From positions 1 through 32,504 of IMG/VR virus record IMGVR_UViG_3300033148_002105: a DNA stretch of 32,504 nucleotides; one strand, given 5' to 3'. Shown in pieces: positions 1 through 5,757 of this stretch. Made by a program: the position numbers and the translations under genes. This DNA comes from a virus. The stretch's first letter is position 1. The number at the start of each line of letters is the position of its first letter. The notes under the pieces are model-generated. The model searched no databases. It had not been told where the DNA came from and saw only the letters and a program-made list of their open reading frames with translations.

Positions 1-114
1 ACGTCGAAGGCGTTATATCGCCAGTATTTACATTCGGTGAAGGAAAAACTGAAGGTGGTAATTACGTTGAATTTGATAATTACTATACGGGTATTGCAGG
101 GTTTTGTGCAATTG
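1..114 (+). repeat. Terminal overlap, left copy
   Basis: Identical to 32391-32504. The open reading frame continues in frame across the join, which shows that the overlap closes a circular (or circularly permuted) map of 32,390 bp. It is most simply an assembly overlap. A true short direct terminal repeat cannot be excluded from sequence alone. Confidence 0.95.
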
Positions 115-167
115 ATCCAGCATTTCCATTGTTAACATCAATAAATTATATCAGTAAAATAAAATAA
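1..167 (+). CDS. Baseplate wedge (J-like) protein, 3' end
   Basis: This is the C-terminal end of the gene that starts at 31685. The first 114 bases repeat the last 114 of the window, so the frame runs on (second codon base at position 1) to a TAA at 165-167. The joined protein is 290 aa. The last part resembles the C-terminal region of baseplate J-like proteins, where a Y/I-rich strand pattern is followed by a helix and 'L...L.DVEGV'. See the entry at 31685 for the N-terminal part. The next gene begins 7 bp downstream, consistent with one operon. Confidence 0.85.
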   Translation, partial: VEGVISPVFTFGEGKTEGGNYVEFDNYYTGIAGFCAIDPAFPLLTSINYISKIK

Positions 168-174
168 TAGAACT

Positions 175-837
175 ATGTTAAAATATGATTATAATGAATT
201 GATATATGATTTAACTCCAATAGAATTAAGAACTATTGAACATCAGGAATGGTTACAAACTTTAGCTAAACCATTAAAAACACTAAAGAATGATACAGTT
301 ATTCCTTATTATGTTGATTCAAAATATGAAATTCAACATACAGGACAAACTCTTTCATTAGAACATGTATTAAATGATTATTATGGATTACCATTTCCAC
401 AAACACATGGACATACAAGTCCTTTTATTAGTGATAGTATATATATTATTGATGCTGAACAATTTTGGTTATATGATTTATATTTATTTAATAAAGGTGC
501 GGATGCTGGGTCTAGTTTAAACGCAACTATAAATCCATTAGATCCTTTTGATGGACAAGCATACTTATTTAATAAAAGTGAAATAGTAGTATATCCAACA
601 CGTCCAAACGATGAGAATGATATTGTTGCATTATATAATAGAGCAGAGTTTGATGGAGATCAATATGATTTTATAATAGCTGTTGATTCTACTTGGTTAT
701 CAGGAGATATGAATAAAATAAATCAAATGCATGCAATGGCTAATAAATACCATCTAGCAGGGTATTCCCATGTAATCATGACTTATACACCTGGTTCACC
801 TGGCACATTAAATGATACACCTATATACACATTGTAA
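175..837 (+). CDS. Baseplate/tail-end structural protein of unknown role
   Basis: A 220-aa soluble protein with no signal peptide or membrane segment and a mixed alpha/beta composition rich in Tyr and Asp. I do not recognise a named domain. It follows the J-like wedge gene by 7 bp and precedes the last fibre gene of the operon. In Mu/P2-like phages a gpI-like protein sits at this point (J, then I, then fibre), so a role linking wedge and fibre is an inference from position only. The stop codon TAA shares its last A with a late-type ACGTATTA element, so translation ends exactly where the next control element begins. Confidence 0.75.
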   Translation: MLKYDYNELIYDLTPIELRTIEHQEWLQTLAKPLKTLKNDTVIPYYVDSKYEIQHTGQTLSLEHVLNDYYGLPFPQTHGHTSPFISDSIYIIDAEQFWLYDLYLFNKGADAGSSLNATINPLDPFDGQAYLFNKSEIVVYPTRPNDENDIVALYNRAEFDGDQYDFIIAVDSTWLSGDMNKINQMHAMANKYHLAGYSHVIMTYTPGSPGTLNDTPIYTL

Positions 838-851
838 CGTATTAATAATAT
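837..851 (+). promoter_or_regulatory. Late-type ACGTATTA element
   Basis: ACGTATTA followed by ATAATAT, directly upstream of the endonuclease remnant. A near copy lies at 936, so the remnant is bracketed by two elements in direct orientation. Confidence 0.45.
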
Positions 852-935
852 GAAAACAGGTATAATTTAAAAACACTTAGTGGATTATTTCGACCTAAAC
901 CTAATAAAACTTGTTATGGATGGTCTATAAAGTAA
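850..935 (+). pseudogene. Skeleton of a GIY-YIG homing endonuclease (large internal deletion)
   Basis: ATG at 850 opens M-K-T-G-I-I and then a stop, matching the first six residues of the GIY-YIG proteins at 7426 (MRTGII) and 12056 (MKSGVI). In another frame, 867-935 reads L-K-T-L-S-G-L-F-R-P-K-P-N-K-T-C-Y-G-W-S-I-K and then stop. This matches the C-terminal ends of the same proteins (KSLGGLF...KTAYGWSLLY; NNLFRTIKPRKTCNGWELIN). About 190 residues are missing between the two ends. The deletion joins them out of frame, so this is a dead remnant, not a short gene. It sits between two structural genes, where homing endonucleases commonly insert. Confidence 0.8.
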
Positions 936-950
936 ACGTATTAATATAAA
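936..950 (+). promoter_or_regulatory. Late-type ACGTATTA element
   Basis: ACGTATTAATATAAA, ending about 17 bp before the ATG of the fibre gene at 968. It belongs to the dispersed late-type set. Confidence 0.45.
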
Positions 951-967
951 ACAAAATAAATAAAGAT

Positions 968-2011
968 ATGAATAAAATAGTAAAAACAAGTAATACTGGT
1001 GGATTTCCATTATTAAATGACGATATTAGATTTTTACAAGATGAAGTAATTGGTCATGTAGAACATACGTTATGTGAAATGTCAGGCAATATATTATGGG
1101 GTATGGGATACGTAGAATCAGGCGGTAATATATTAACTTTTAATGGTGCAATGTCTTACGCAAATAAAATATATACAGTGACTAACTATTTAAATGAAGT
1201 TGGTATTATTGACGATATTTATTTAGTAGATGATATTACATATGATAGTGCAGGAGATAGAACATTTAAAGATGGGACAGTAACTTATGATATTTATGAA
1301 ATAGCAGGTTGTAAATATGTTAATACAGCAGGCTCAGGAGTTCCAGTTGGTTATGCTTGGTATGTAAAGCTTGTCGATATGAATCCCGCATCAAAAAATA
1401 TAGCTTCTCAACTATCATCTCCTCCATATAGTGGTTATGAAATATATAAGGAATGGATTGATAATTTATTTGGTACAGATGAAGAAAGTGCGTATACTTT
1501 TGATACTTTACTTGCTAATGATATAAGAACTAATTACGCTAATGATTTACTATTTCAAAATTCGAGTAGAGTTCAAAACGCAATAGATCATATTTTAGCT
1601 GATGATACATTAAGGAACTATCTTATAGATAATATGTTAGTGAATGCAGTTAATCAAGAAAGACTCTTTAATAAAATTAGAACAACAATCGCAGCAACTG
1701 GCACATGGTTAAATGGTTGGGCAGATGCAGTTGGGTTTGATGGATTAAAAATTAGAAAGGATGCAGATGGAACAGTTACTTTATTTGGCGGATTCCAATC
1801 AGGTACAATAGTAGATGTAAATGATCCTGTAATATGGGATAACTTATCAGCAACTTATTTACCAGCATCGGATGTACATGGTGCGGTTTTTAGAAGAGAT
1901 TCTACAGATATAGAAACTTTAAAAGCAAAGGTCACATCAAGTGGAAACTTTGAAGTAATAAATGCGTCTTCTAACTCACAATATTCAATAAATTTAACTT
2001 GGAAAGTATAA
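968..2011 (+). CDS. Tail fibre-like protein
   Basis: 347 aa. The N-terminus (residues 8-35, with GGFPLLNDDIRFLQDE) resembles the attachment end of fibre proteins often seen at the end of Bacteroidota phage tail operons. The middle is helical and Asn/Asp-rich. The C-terminal ~110 residues are beta-rich (WLNGWADAVGFDGLKIRKD and following), as in a fibre tip that contacts a surface receptor. It is the last gene of the late plus-strand operon and is followed by convergent terminators. Family resemblance is by eye, and the receptor is unknown. It could instead be a neck or baseplate appendage. Confidence 0.65.
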   Translation: MNKIVKTSNTGGFPLLNDDIRFLQDEVIGHVEHTLCEMSGNILWGMGYVESGGNILTFNGAMSYANKIYTVTNYLNEVGIIDDIYLVDDITYDSAGDRTFKDGTVTYDIYEIAGCKYVNTAGSGVPVGYAWYVKLVDMNPASKNIASQLSSPPYSGYEIYKEWIDNLFGTDEESAYTFDTLLANDIRTNYANDLLFQNSSRVQNAIDHILADDTLRNYLIDNMLVNAVNQERLFNKIRTTIAATGTWLNGWADAVGFDGLKIRKDADGTVTLFGGFQSGTIVDVNDPVIWDNLSATYLPASDVHGAVFRRDSTDIETLKAKVTSSGNFEVINASSNSQYSINLTWKV

Positions 2012-2021
2012 GACAAAAAAA

Positions 2022-2047
2022 AAGGATAGCAAGTTAATGCTATCCTT
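2022..2047 (-). terminator. Intrinsic terminator for the leftward genes
   Basis: AAGGATAGC (2022-2030) pairs perfectly with GCTATCCTT (2039-2047) around an 8-nt loop. Read on the minus strand the stem is followed by a long T tract (complement of the A run at 2016-2023), so it terminates the minus-strand block ending at 2104. Confidence 0.8.
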
Positions 2048-2073
2048 AAAGAATTTCTCTATTTTGTTTCCTT

Positions 2074-2110
2074 AGAGGGTATGACTTATGTTATATCCTC
2101 TTTTTATTTA
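2074..2110 (+). terminator. Intrinsic terminator for the late plus-strand operon
   Basis: AGAGGGTAT (2074-2082) pairs with ATATCCTCT (2093-2101), with one G.U pair. The stem is followed on the plus strand by a T-rich tail. Together with the hairpin at 2022 it separates converging transcripts, and it overlaps the stop of the 2104 gene. Confidence 0.75.
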
Positions 2111-2652
2111 TAGTCGCCATTACCTGTCACATTAGTTATAATCAAGCTATACGAGCTATTGCCTTGAGCTTCGAATTTGACATATGCATTGGCAGACATG
2201 TTATATACATTATCTCCTATTTTAAATTCTCTTATGCCGCCCCTTTTGTTTTTAACGGCATCTAAATCAAGTATGCGTTTGCCCTTAAAAGTTATAAAAT
2301 ACTTGGACATATCGCTATATTTGTTTTTTAATTCATCATATCGCTCTTTTGATACCGAAGATTCATCCTTTACTAATTTTGTTACTGTATTAGTTTTTGT
2401 AATAATCTTTGTGTCGTGCTTAATATTTTTTAAACTATCATTAACATTTTTCAAACTATCCAATTGTAATTTTAAGCTTGCCATTTCGTTTCTATTGATA
2501 GTATCTTTAACTATGTAGCTATTAATACTATTTACTTTGGTTTGTAGTCTATCAACCTTATTTAGATTGAATACACTTACTCCTAATAATGCAACTATAG
2601 ATACATAAAGTATTATAGTGTGAATTGTTTTTAATCTGTTTTCTCTTTTCAT
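2104..2652 (-). CDS. Membrane-anchored coiled-coil protein
   Basis: 182 aa. A hydrophobic segment at about residues 12-30 (IILYVSIVALLGVSVF) gives one N-terminal membrane helix. A coiled-coil/linker stretch follows at about 33-110 (repeated LKLQLDSLKNVNDSLKNI pattern), then a small beta-type C-terminal domain (about 115-182). It is the last gene of the minus-strand block that starts with the endolysin and lies 5 bp downstream of a 32-aa membrane peptide. That layout fits an inner-membrane spanin-like or other lysis accessory protein, but no conserved spanin motif is visible and the role is inference. Confidence 0.75.
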   Translation of the reverse strand: MKRENRLKTIHTIILYVSIVALLGVSVFNLNKVDRLQTKVNSINSYIVKDTINRNEMASLKLQLDSLKNVNDSLKNIKHDTKIITKTNTVTKLVKDESSVSKERYDELKNKYSDMSKYFITFKGKRILDLDAVKNKRGGIREFKIGDNVYNMSANAYVKFEAQGNSSYSLIITNVTGNGDYK

Positions 2653-2657
2653 TTTTT

Positions 2658-2756
2658 CTATTTTGTTATTATATATATTATCATTATGATTGTTAATCCT
2701 ATTATAATTATTCCTGTTACTTTTTGTGTTAAATCAAATCTATCTTTTAGTTTCAT
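2658..2756 (-). CDS. 32-aa single-span membrane peptide
   Basis: A short ORF: a charged N-terminus (MKLKDRFDLTQK) then an unbroken Ile/Leu/Met/Thr-rich hydrophobic stretch (about residues 13-31) ending with Lys and TAG. It ends 5 bp before the ATG of the membrane coiled-coil gene at 2652, so the two are probably translated together. A leader of A/T-only bases precedes the ATG. Upstream, TAATTTTG on the minus strand fits the Bacteroidota -7 consensus TAnnTTTG. Size and topology fit a small holin-like or antiholin-like peptide near an endolysin, which is inference. Confidence 0.6.
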   Translation of the reverse strand: MKLKDRFDLTQKVTGIIIIGLTIIMIIYIITK

Positions 2757-2810
2757 ATTTATTTATTTTTTATTTATGTAAAAGTAAGCAAAATTAATGT
2801 AAAATGCAAA

Positions 2811-2897
2811 TTATTCGTTTTCGTCGTGTTCTTTTAACCAATCTAATAGTTCCTCAACACTTTCTAATTCTTTATCGTCTTCGTTTAAGTATCTCAT
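2811..2897 (-). CDS. 28-aa acidic peptide
   Basis: M-R-Y-L-N-E-D-D then a Leu/Glu-rich helix and a stop; almost every other residue is Asp or Glu. The ATG lies 7 bp downstream of a perfect early-type element (2905-2923), the same spacing class as at the neighbouring genes. That is the main reason to believe it. No function can be assigned. Small acidic early peptides in phages often bind host enzymes, but nothing here shows that. Confidence 0.5.
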   Translation of the reverse strand: MRYLNEDDKELESVEELLDWLKEHDENE

Positions 2898-2904
2898 TTT
2901 GTTT

Positions 2905-2923
2905 CTTTATATTATATATTCAG
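2905..2923 (-). promoter_or_regulatory. Early-type element
   Basis: Minus-strand CTGAATATATAATATAAAG, upstream of the 28-aa gene. It overlaps the TGA stop of the gene at 2924-3472. Confidence 0.55.
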
Positions 2924-3472
2924 TTAATTTATTTTATTTAGTATAGAGCGTTTCACTTTCATATATTTTAAACGATTGTCAATATTCTTTATTTGGAAGA
3001 TATAATTATTCCTTTTATAATCATCTCCACCTTCTTCATGAGCTAGTTTTCTAAGTTCCATTTTAGACTTATTTAACGTAGCTATTATAAATTTTTCATC
3101 CTCATTAAATTCAACAATGCCTTTTATATAGTGAATAGATTTATTGTAATCAAATGTACGTGAATTATGTGTTTTATAACCTCTTGATTGAGTTAGCATT
3201 ATATAATACCCTTCATAATATTTCATCTCAGCTAAATCATTAGTGACTTTCAATACTTTAAATTCCCATCTATAAGGATTCAATGTAATGCTATCGTCTA
3301 ATGAAAAGTTAGAGTGATGGCTTTGTTCAAACATATTTGATTCTGCATTATAGTTATATCTACTTGACATTGATTTAGATGAGCCTATGTAAGCCTCTTT
3401 TAAAGTCTTGTTGTATATTATATAGACACTTGGCTTATCTGTTAATTCCGATTTGATTTTAATATTCTTCAT
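2924..3472 (-). CDS. GIY-YIG-fold protein (putative homing-type endonuclease)
   Basis: 182 aa. VYIIY at residues 16-20 and YIG at 28-30 match the two halves of the GIY-YIG signature. R38, E87 (in YYEGYYI) and N103 (GYKTHN) fall where the family's catalytic Arg, Glu and Asn lie. The C-terminal 75 residues are helical and Lys-rich, likely DNA-binding. It is only distantly similar to the two GIY-YIG proteins at 7426 and 12056 and lacks their NUMOD-like repeats. An early-type element (3482-3502) lies 9 bp upstream of the ATG. The last codons KIN and the TGA stop are followed directly by the next early-type element. Confidence 0.7.
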   Translation of the reverse strand: MKNIKIKSELTDKPSVYIIYNKTLKEAYIGSSKSMSSRYNYNAESNMFEQSHHSNFSLDDSITLNPYRWEFKVLKVTNDLAEMKYYEGYYIMLTQSRGYKTHNSRTFDYNKSIHYIKGIVEFNEDEKFIIATLNKSKMELRKLAHEEGGDDYKRNNYIFQIKNIDNRLKYMKVKRSILNKIN

Positions 3473-3481
3473 TTTATCGTT

Positions 3482-3502
3482 CTTTTATATTATATATTCA
3501 AT
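3482..3502 (-). promoter_or_regulatory. Early-type element
   Basis: Minus-strand ATTGAATATATAATATAAAA, about 10 bp before the ATG at 3472. It is almost identical to the elements at 2905, 3703 and 3875. Confidence 0.55.
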
Positions 3503-3574
3503 CTTTTTCAAACTTTTTTAATTTAACCGTTTTCAATCAGCTTTTAAATGTTAAAGATAGTCAAAGTATATTAA

Positions 3575-3596
3575 AACGGTACTCTGACTATGTGTG
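3575..3596 (-). promoter_or_regulatory. 22-bp box (minus-strand copy e)
   Basis: Reads CACACATA-GTCAGA-GTACCGTT on the minus strand, one of six related boxes. This one lies just past a minus-strand terminator and about 100 bp before the GIY-YIG-like gene. No clear ACGTATTA follows it. Confidence 0.45.
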
Positions 3597-3607
3597 TTGC
3601 GAAGTTT

Positions 3608-3644
3608 AAAATAAAAAATCCCTTGCTAAATTAATAACAAGGGA
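3608..3644 (-). terminator. Intrinsic terminator
   Basis: TCCCTTG (3619-3625) pairs with CAAGGGA (3638-3644) around a 12-nt loop. On the minus strand it is followed by six T, A, four T. It ends transcripts coming from the endolysin/49-aa genes. Confidence 0.8.
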
Positions 3645-3698
3645 CAAAAGTTTAATAAATAATTGTGTATTAACGAAAAATGTATTTCAATCGGATAA
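3608..3698 (-). ncRNA. Possible ~90-nt small RNA
   Basis: A perfect early-type element (3703-3721, minus) is followed by no ATG in any frame before the terminator at 3608-3644. At every other clear copy but one the element is followed within about 15 bp by a start codon; the exception is the polymerase copy, whose start is about 170 bp away. If the element is a promoter, the product here would be a short untranslated RNA ending in the terminator hairpin. It may instead simply be the 3' end of the 49-aa gene's transcript. Confidence 0.3.
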
Positions 3699-3702
3699 GT
3701 TT

Positions 3703-3721
3703 CTTTATATTATATATTCAG
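3703..3721 (-). promoter_or_regulatory. Early-type element without a following start codon
   Basis: Minus-strand CTGAATATATAATATAAAG. The TGA inside it is the stop codon of the 49-aa gene (3718-3720). Confidence 0.5.
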
Positions 3722-3867
3722 TTTATTTTATTTTTTTCAATTAGCACTTTCAATAGTTTTAATTCTGGTCTTATCTTTTTAAACTCTGTATGAGAAGAAC
3801 CGTTTGCGATTAATTTCTCATATGCATCTAAATATTCAAGTAGTAATAATAATGTATCTTTTTTCAT
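3718..3867 (-). CDS. 49-aa helical protein of unknown function
   Basis: Starts MKKDTLLLLLEYLDAYEKLI, continues as a charged helix and ends KNKIN-stop. The ATG is 7 bp downstream of an early-type element (3875-3894), and its stop codon lies in the next such element. Composition suggests a small soluble or amphipathic helical protein. No family is recognised. It lies immediately downstream of the endolysin gene, so it could be cotranscribed with it. Confidence 0.55.
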   Translation of the reverse strand: MKKDTLLLLLEYLDAYEKLIANGSSHTEFKKIRPELKLLKVLIEKNKIN

Positions 3868-3874
3868 AAGCGTT

Positions 3875-3894
3875 CTTTATATTATATATTCAAT
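3875..3894 (-). promoter_or_regulatory. Early-type element inside the endolysin 3' end
   Basis: Minus-strand ATTGAATATATAATATAAAG. Its core encodes the last endolysin codons E-Y-I-I-stop, so the control signal for the 49-aa gene is embedded in coding sequence. Confidence 0.55.
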
Positions 3895-4404
3895 CTTTTT
3901 TATTTTTTTACAAATGCTCAATCTTTTTTTATAATAACTTTTCCAAATAACGCCTCCTATGCTATCTACTACTACCCCTCTTGATGTAGAATGCATTATT
4001 TTATTATCGCCAATGTAGATAGCCACATGGCTTATATAGGATGTATTTCTTCCACTCGAAGATCTTTTAAAAAACAATAAATCCCCTTTGACAATGCTAT
4101 CAAAGGGGACTGACTCGCCAATCTTAGACTGGCTTCTCGAATTTCTCGGTATGGATATTCCATTATCCTTATATATATGTTGTGTCAAAGAAGAACAATC
4201 TATACCATTAGATGTAGTACCTCCATATTCATATTTGGTGCCAATGTATTTAGAATTGATTTTAAAGTGCATTTCGTTTGATTTAAGAGCCTTTAAGGAA
4301 CGTTTAGCATAATGTGCTGGAAATAATAAAGGTTGCTTAAACGGCGTTAAATAGCTAGAATTAAATGTGAGGAAACTTAAAAGGATTAATAATTTAGTTT
4401 TCAT
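3877..4404 (-). CDS. NlpC/P60 cell-wall hydrolase (endolysin)
   Basis: 175 aa. The N-terminus (MKTKLLILLSFLTFNSS) looks like a signal peptide or signal anchor, so export by the host pathway is possible. The NlpC/P60 domain spans about residues 52-160: YIGTKYEYGG, then C70 in GIDCSS (nucleophile), H126 in ISHVAIYIG and H138 in MHSTS complete the papain-like triad. The family cleaves peptide bonds in the peptidoglycan stem. It heads the minus-strand block with membrane proteins further downstream, as expected of a lysis module. Upstream it carries a late-type CGTATTA (4411-4417) and box c of the inverted-repeat module, consistent with late expression. Confidence 0.85.
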   Translation of the reverse strand: MKTKLLILLSFLTFNSSYLTPFKQPLLFPAHYAKRSLKALKSNEMHFKINSKYIGTKYEYGGTTSNGIDCSSLTQHIYKDNGISIPRNSRSQSKIGESVPFDSIVKGDLLFFKRSSSGRNTSYISHVAIYIGDNKIMHSTSRGVVVDSIGGVIWKSYYKKRLSICKKIKKIEYII

Positions 4405-4410
4405 AGTTAA

Positions 4411-4448
4411 TAATACGAAGTGATAGAATGGTACAGGGATAATGTGTT
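4411..4448 (-). promoter_or_regulatory. Late-type control region of the endolysin (CGTATTA plus box c)
   Basis: On the minus strand the 22-bp box (4448-4427, AACACATT-ATCCCT-GTACCATT) is followed after 9 bp by CGTATTA (4417-4411), just before the ATG at 4404. Confidence 0.5.
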
Positions 4449-4644
4449 TGTAGATATTAATAAAGTTTAACTATGTATAAGTATAACTATATATAAGTAT
4501 AAAGTAACATTATCTTCTTATGTATCACCCACTTTTAAAATAAAAACAGCTGTGGCTCAATGATACCGTGCGTTACAGCGTATTTTAGAGGGTGCAGTAT
4601 ATGGACAAAACAACGTGAAAAATAAATTAATAAACTTTGCTAAA
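4428..4644 (-). repeat. Long inverted repeat, copy 1 (bidirectional control region)
   Basis: The reverse complement matches 19099-19310 with about ten substitutions, one single-base indel and one 6-bp indel (about 95% identical by eye). It fills the divergent gap between the endolysin (leftward) and the 4691 gene (rightward). Inside are an imperfect hairpin with a GCTGT/ACAGC stem and two imperfect ~16-bp direct repeats (TATACTTATATATAGT / TATACTTATACATAGT, read on the minus strand). No ORF is present. See the finding for the interpretation. Confidence 0.85.
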
Positions 4645-4663
4645 ATAGAAAAAATAAACAAAC

Positions 4664-4683
4664 TAAATATATAATATAAAAAG
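4664..4683 (+). promoter_or_regulatory. Early-type element
   Basis: TAAATATATAATATAAAAAG on the plus strand, 7 bp before the ATG at 4691. It has TAAATATATAAT in place of TGAATATATAAT. Confidence 0.55.
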
Positions 4684-4690
4684 AAACATT

Positions 4691-4996
4691 ATGACAAGAG
4701 AAGAATTTGACGAAAAGTTATTAGACACATTTAGTGTAAGTGAGATTGCCATTATTAACACTAACATATTTTATAATGAGGATCACAAGGAATATTTTAA
4801 TAAGTTCCATTCGAGAGAGTATGAATGGTGTTATGATTATTTAGTAGAACATAGAAAGTTATTAAGCTTATCTCATACTCCTAGTAAGTATAAAGATTAT
4901 GCGATTAAACTAATTGAAAATGCTAAAGTGTTATATCGTCATGAAGCAAGTATGAAAGAGGACAATAAACAAAAACTATCTACAATATCAAAGTAA
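4691..4996 (+). CDS. 101-aa protein of unknown function
   Basis: A soluble, helical and charged protein (MTREEFDEKLLDTFS...; WCYDYLVEHRKLLSL in the middle; a hydrophilic tail). No domain is recognised. It forms a transcription unit of its own: an early-type element 7 bp upstream and a strong terminator directly after the stop. It faces away from the endolysin across inverted-repeat copy 1, in the position the polymerase gene has at copy 2. That arrangement suggests an early, possibly regulatory or host-takeover role, which is inference only. Confidence 0.7.
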   Translation: MTREEFDEKLLDTFSVSEIAIINTNIFYNEDHKEYFNKFHSREYEWCYDYLVEHRKLLSLSHTPSKYKDYAIKLIENAKVLYRHEASMKEDNKQKLSTISK

Positions 4997-5040
4997 AATT
5001 AAAACGCTGTTAAAATATCAATTCTAACAGCGTTTTAATT
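4997..5040. terminator. Strong bidirectional terminator
   Basis: A 16-bp perfect inverted repeat (4997-5012 with 5025-5040; core AAAACGCTGTTA/TAACAGCGTTTT) around a 12-nt loop, with A-tract on one side and T-tract on the other. It serves the 4691 gene and, on the other strand, the sigma-like gene's 3' side. Confidence 0.85.
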
Positions 5041-5087
5041 ATTTATAGCTATTCATACTAAATTATACTTCCATACTCTTAAATCAA

Positions 5088-5666
5088 CTAAAACAGTGCA
5101 TTTGGAATGTTTGAAAGCGTTTTATGCTCTATGTTACTATCTTTTAAGAACTCTAACAGTATTTCATTGCCATCTATCTTATCTGCTATTTTCATATTTA
5201 TTTTAATTAAGTATCTGTTTAATGTTTGTCTACTTATTTTCAAGTACGTTTGCATTTCCATTTTAGATTTCTTTTCAACATATATCTTTTGAATTAAGAA
5301 TTGTTCCACTCTGGTCAATTCAGTTATTATATTTTTCAATTGGTATTTATAGTCTGTTTCTATTTCGTAATCCGTATCGAAGTGAGCATCATGTATATAG
5401 CCATTCTTACGTGAATAATCAGTATTTCTTTTCTTACGAGATTTCTCCCGTCTCATGTAATCTATTATATAATTCTTGCATATAGTTGTAAAGTAAGAAT
5501 GCCTTTTAGATAAATCTTTACTAGAATCGTAATTTCCTTTTGTCACTATTTTAATATACACTTCATTTATAATATCATCTGTCATGTTTACAAAGTGTGC
5601 GAATTTAGATTTTATAAATGGCGGCAGTATCGCTTGTAGTTTGTCATATATTTCAATTTCAGTCAT
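5088..5666 (-). CDS. Phage sigma-70-family (ECF-like) factor
   Basis: 192 aa from ATG at 5666; an in-frame TTG lies 6 bp further up. Numbering counts that TTG as 1. Residues about 31-83 fit region 2 (DDIINEVYIKIV ... SYFTTICKNYIIDYMRREKSRKK, the core-binding and -10 contact helices). Residues about 115-165 fit region 4 (LTRVEQFLIQKIYVEKKS then SRQTLNRYLIKINMKI, a helix-turn-helix). A short acidic linker joins them and no region 3 is visible. It should bind host RNA polymerase core and redirect it. Its own upstream region has an early-type element. Divergent from it, the terminase operon has a late-type element, so it is a good candidate activator of the late genes. Confidence 0.75.
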   Translation of the reverse strand: MTEIEIYDKLQAILPPFIKSKFAHFVNMTDDIINEVYIKIVTKGNYDSSKDLSKRHSYFTTICKNYIIDYMRREKSRKKRNTDYSRKNGYIHDAHFDTDYEIETDYKYQLKNIITELTRVEQFLIQKIYVEKKSKMEMQTYLKISRQTLNRYLIKINMKIADKIDGNEILLEFLKDSNIEHKTLSNIPNALF

Positions 5667-5676
5667 AATCAATCCT

Positions 5677-5695
5677 TTTTAAGTTATATATTCAC
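5677..5695 (-). promoter_or_regulatory. Early-type element (variant) for the sigma-like gene
   Basis: Minus-strand GTGAATATATAACTTAAAA, about 10 bp before the ATG at 5666. It differs from the others by a C in the second half. Confidence 0.45.
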
Positions 5696-5717
5696 ATTAT
5701 TAAAAATATTTATCATA

Positions 5718-5737
5718 ACGTAATACGTATATAATAA
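5718..5737 (+). promoter_or_regulatory. Late-type element for the terminase operon
   Basis: ACGTAATACGTATATAATAA, 20 bp before the terminase small-subunit ATG. It has a doubled ACGTA core. Confidence 0.45.
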
Positions 5738-5757
5738 CTAAAAATCTAACAAAAACA

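Noticed and set aside
2177-2518. 113-aa plus-strand ORF opposite the membrane coiled-coil gene
   Set aside because: It is the shadow of a well-supported minus-strand gene; hydrophobic only because it is antisense to Lys/Asn-rich codons, and it lies beyond the plus-strand terminator.
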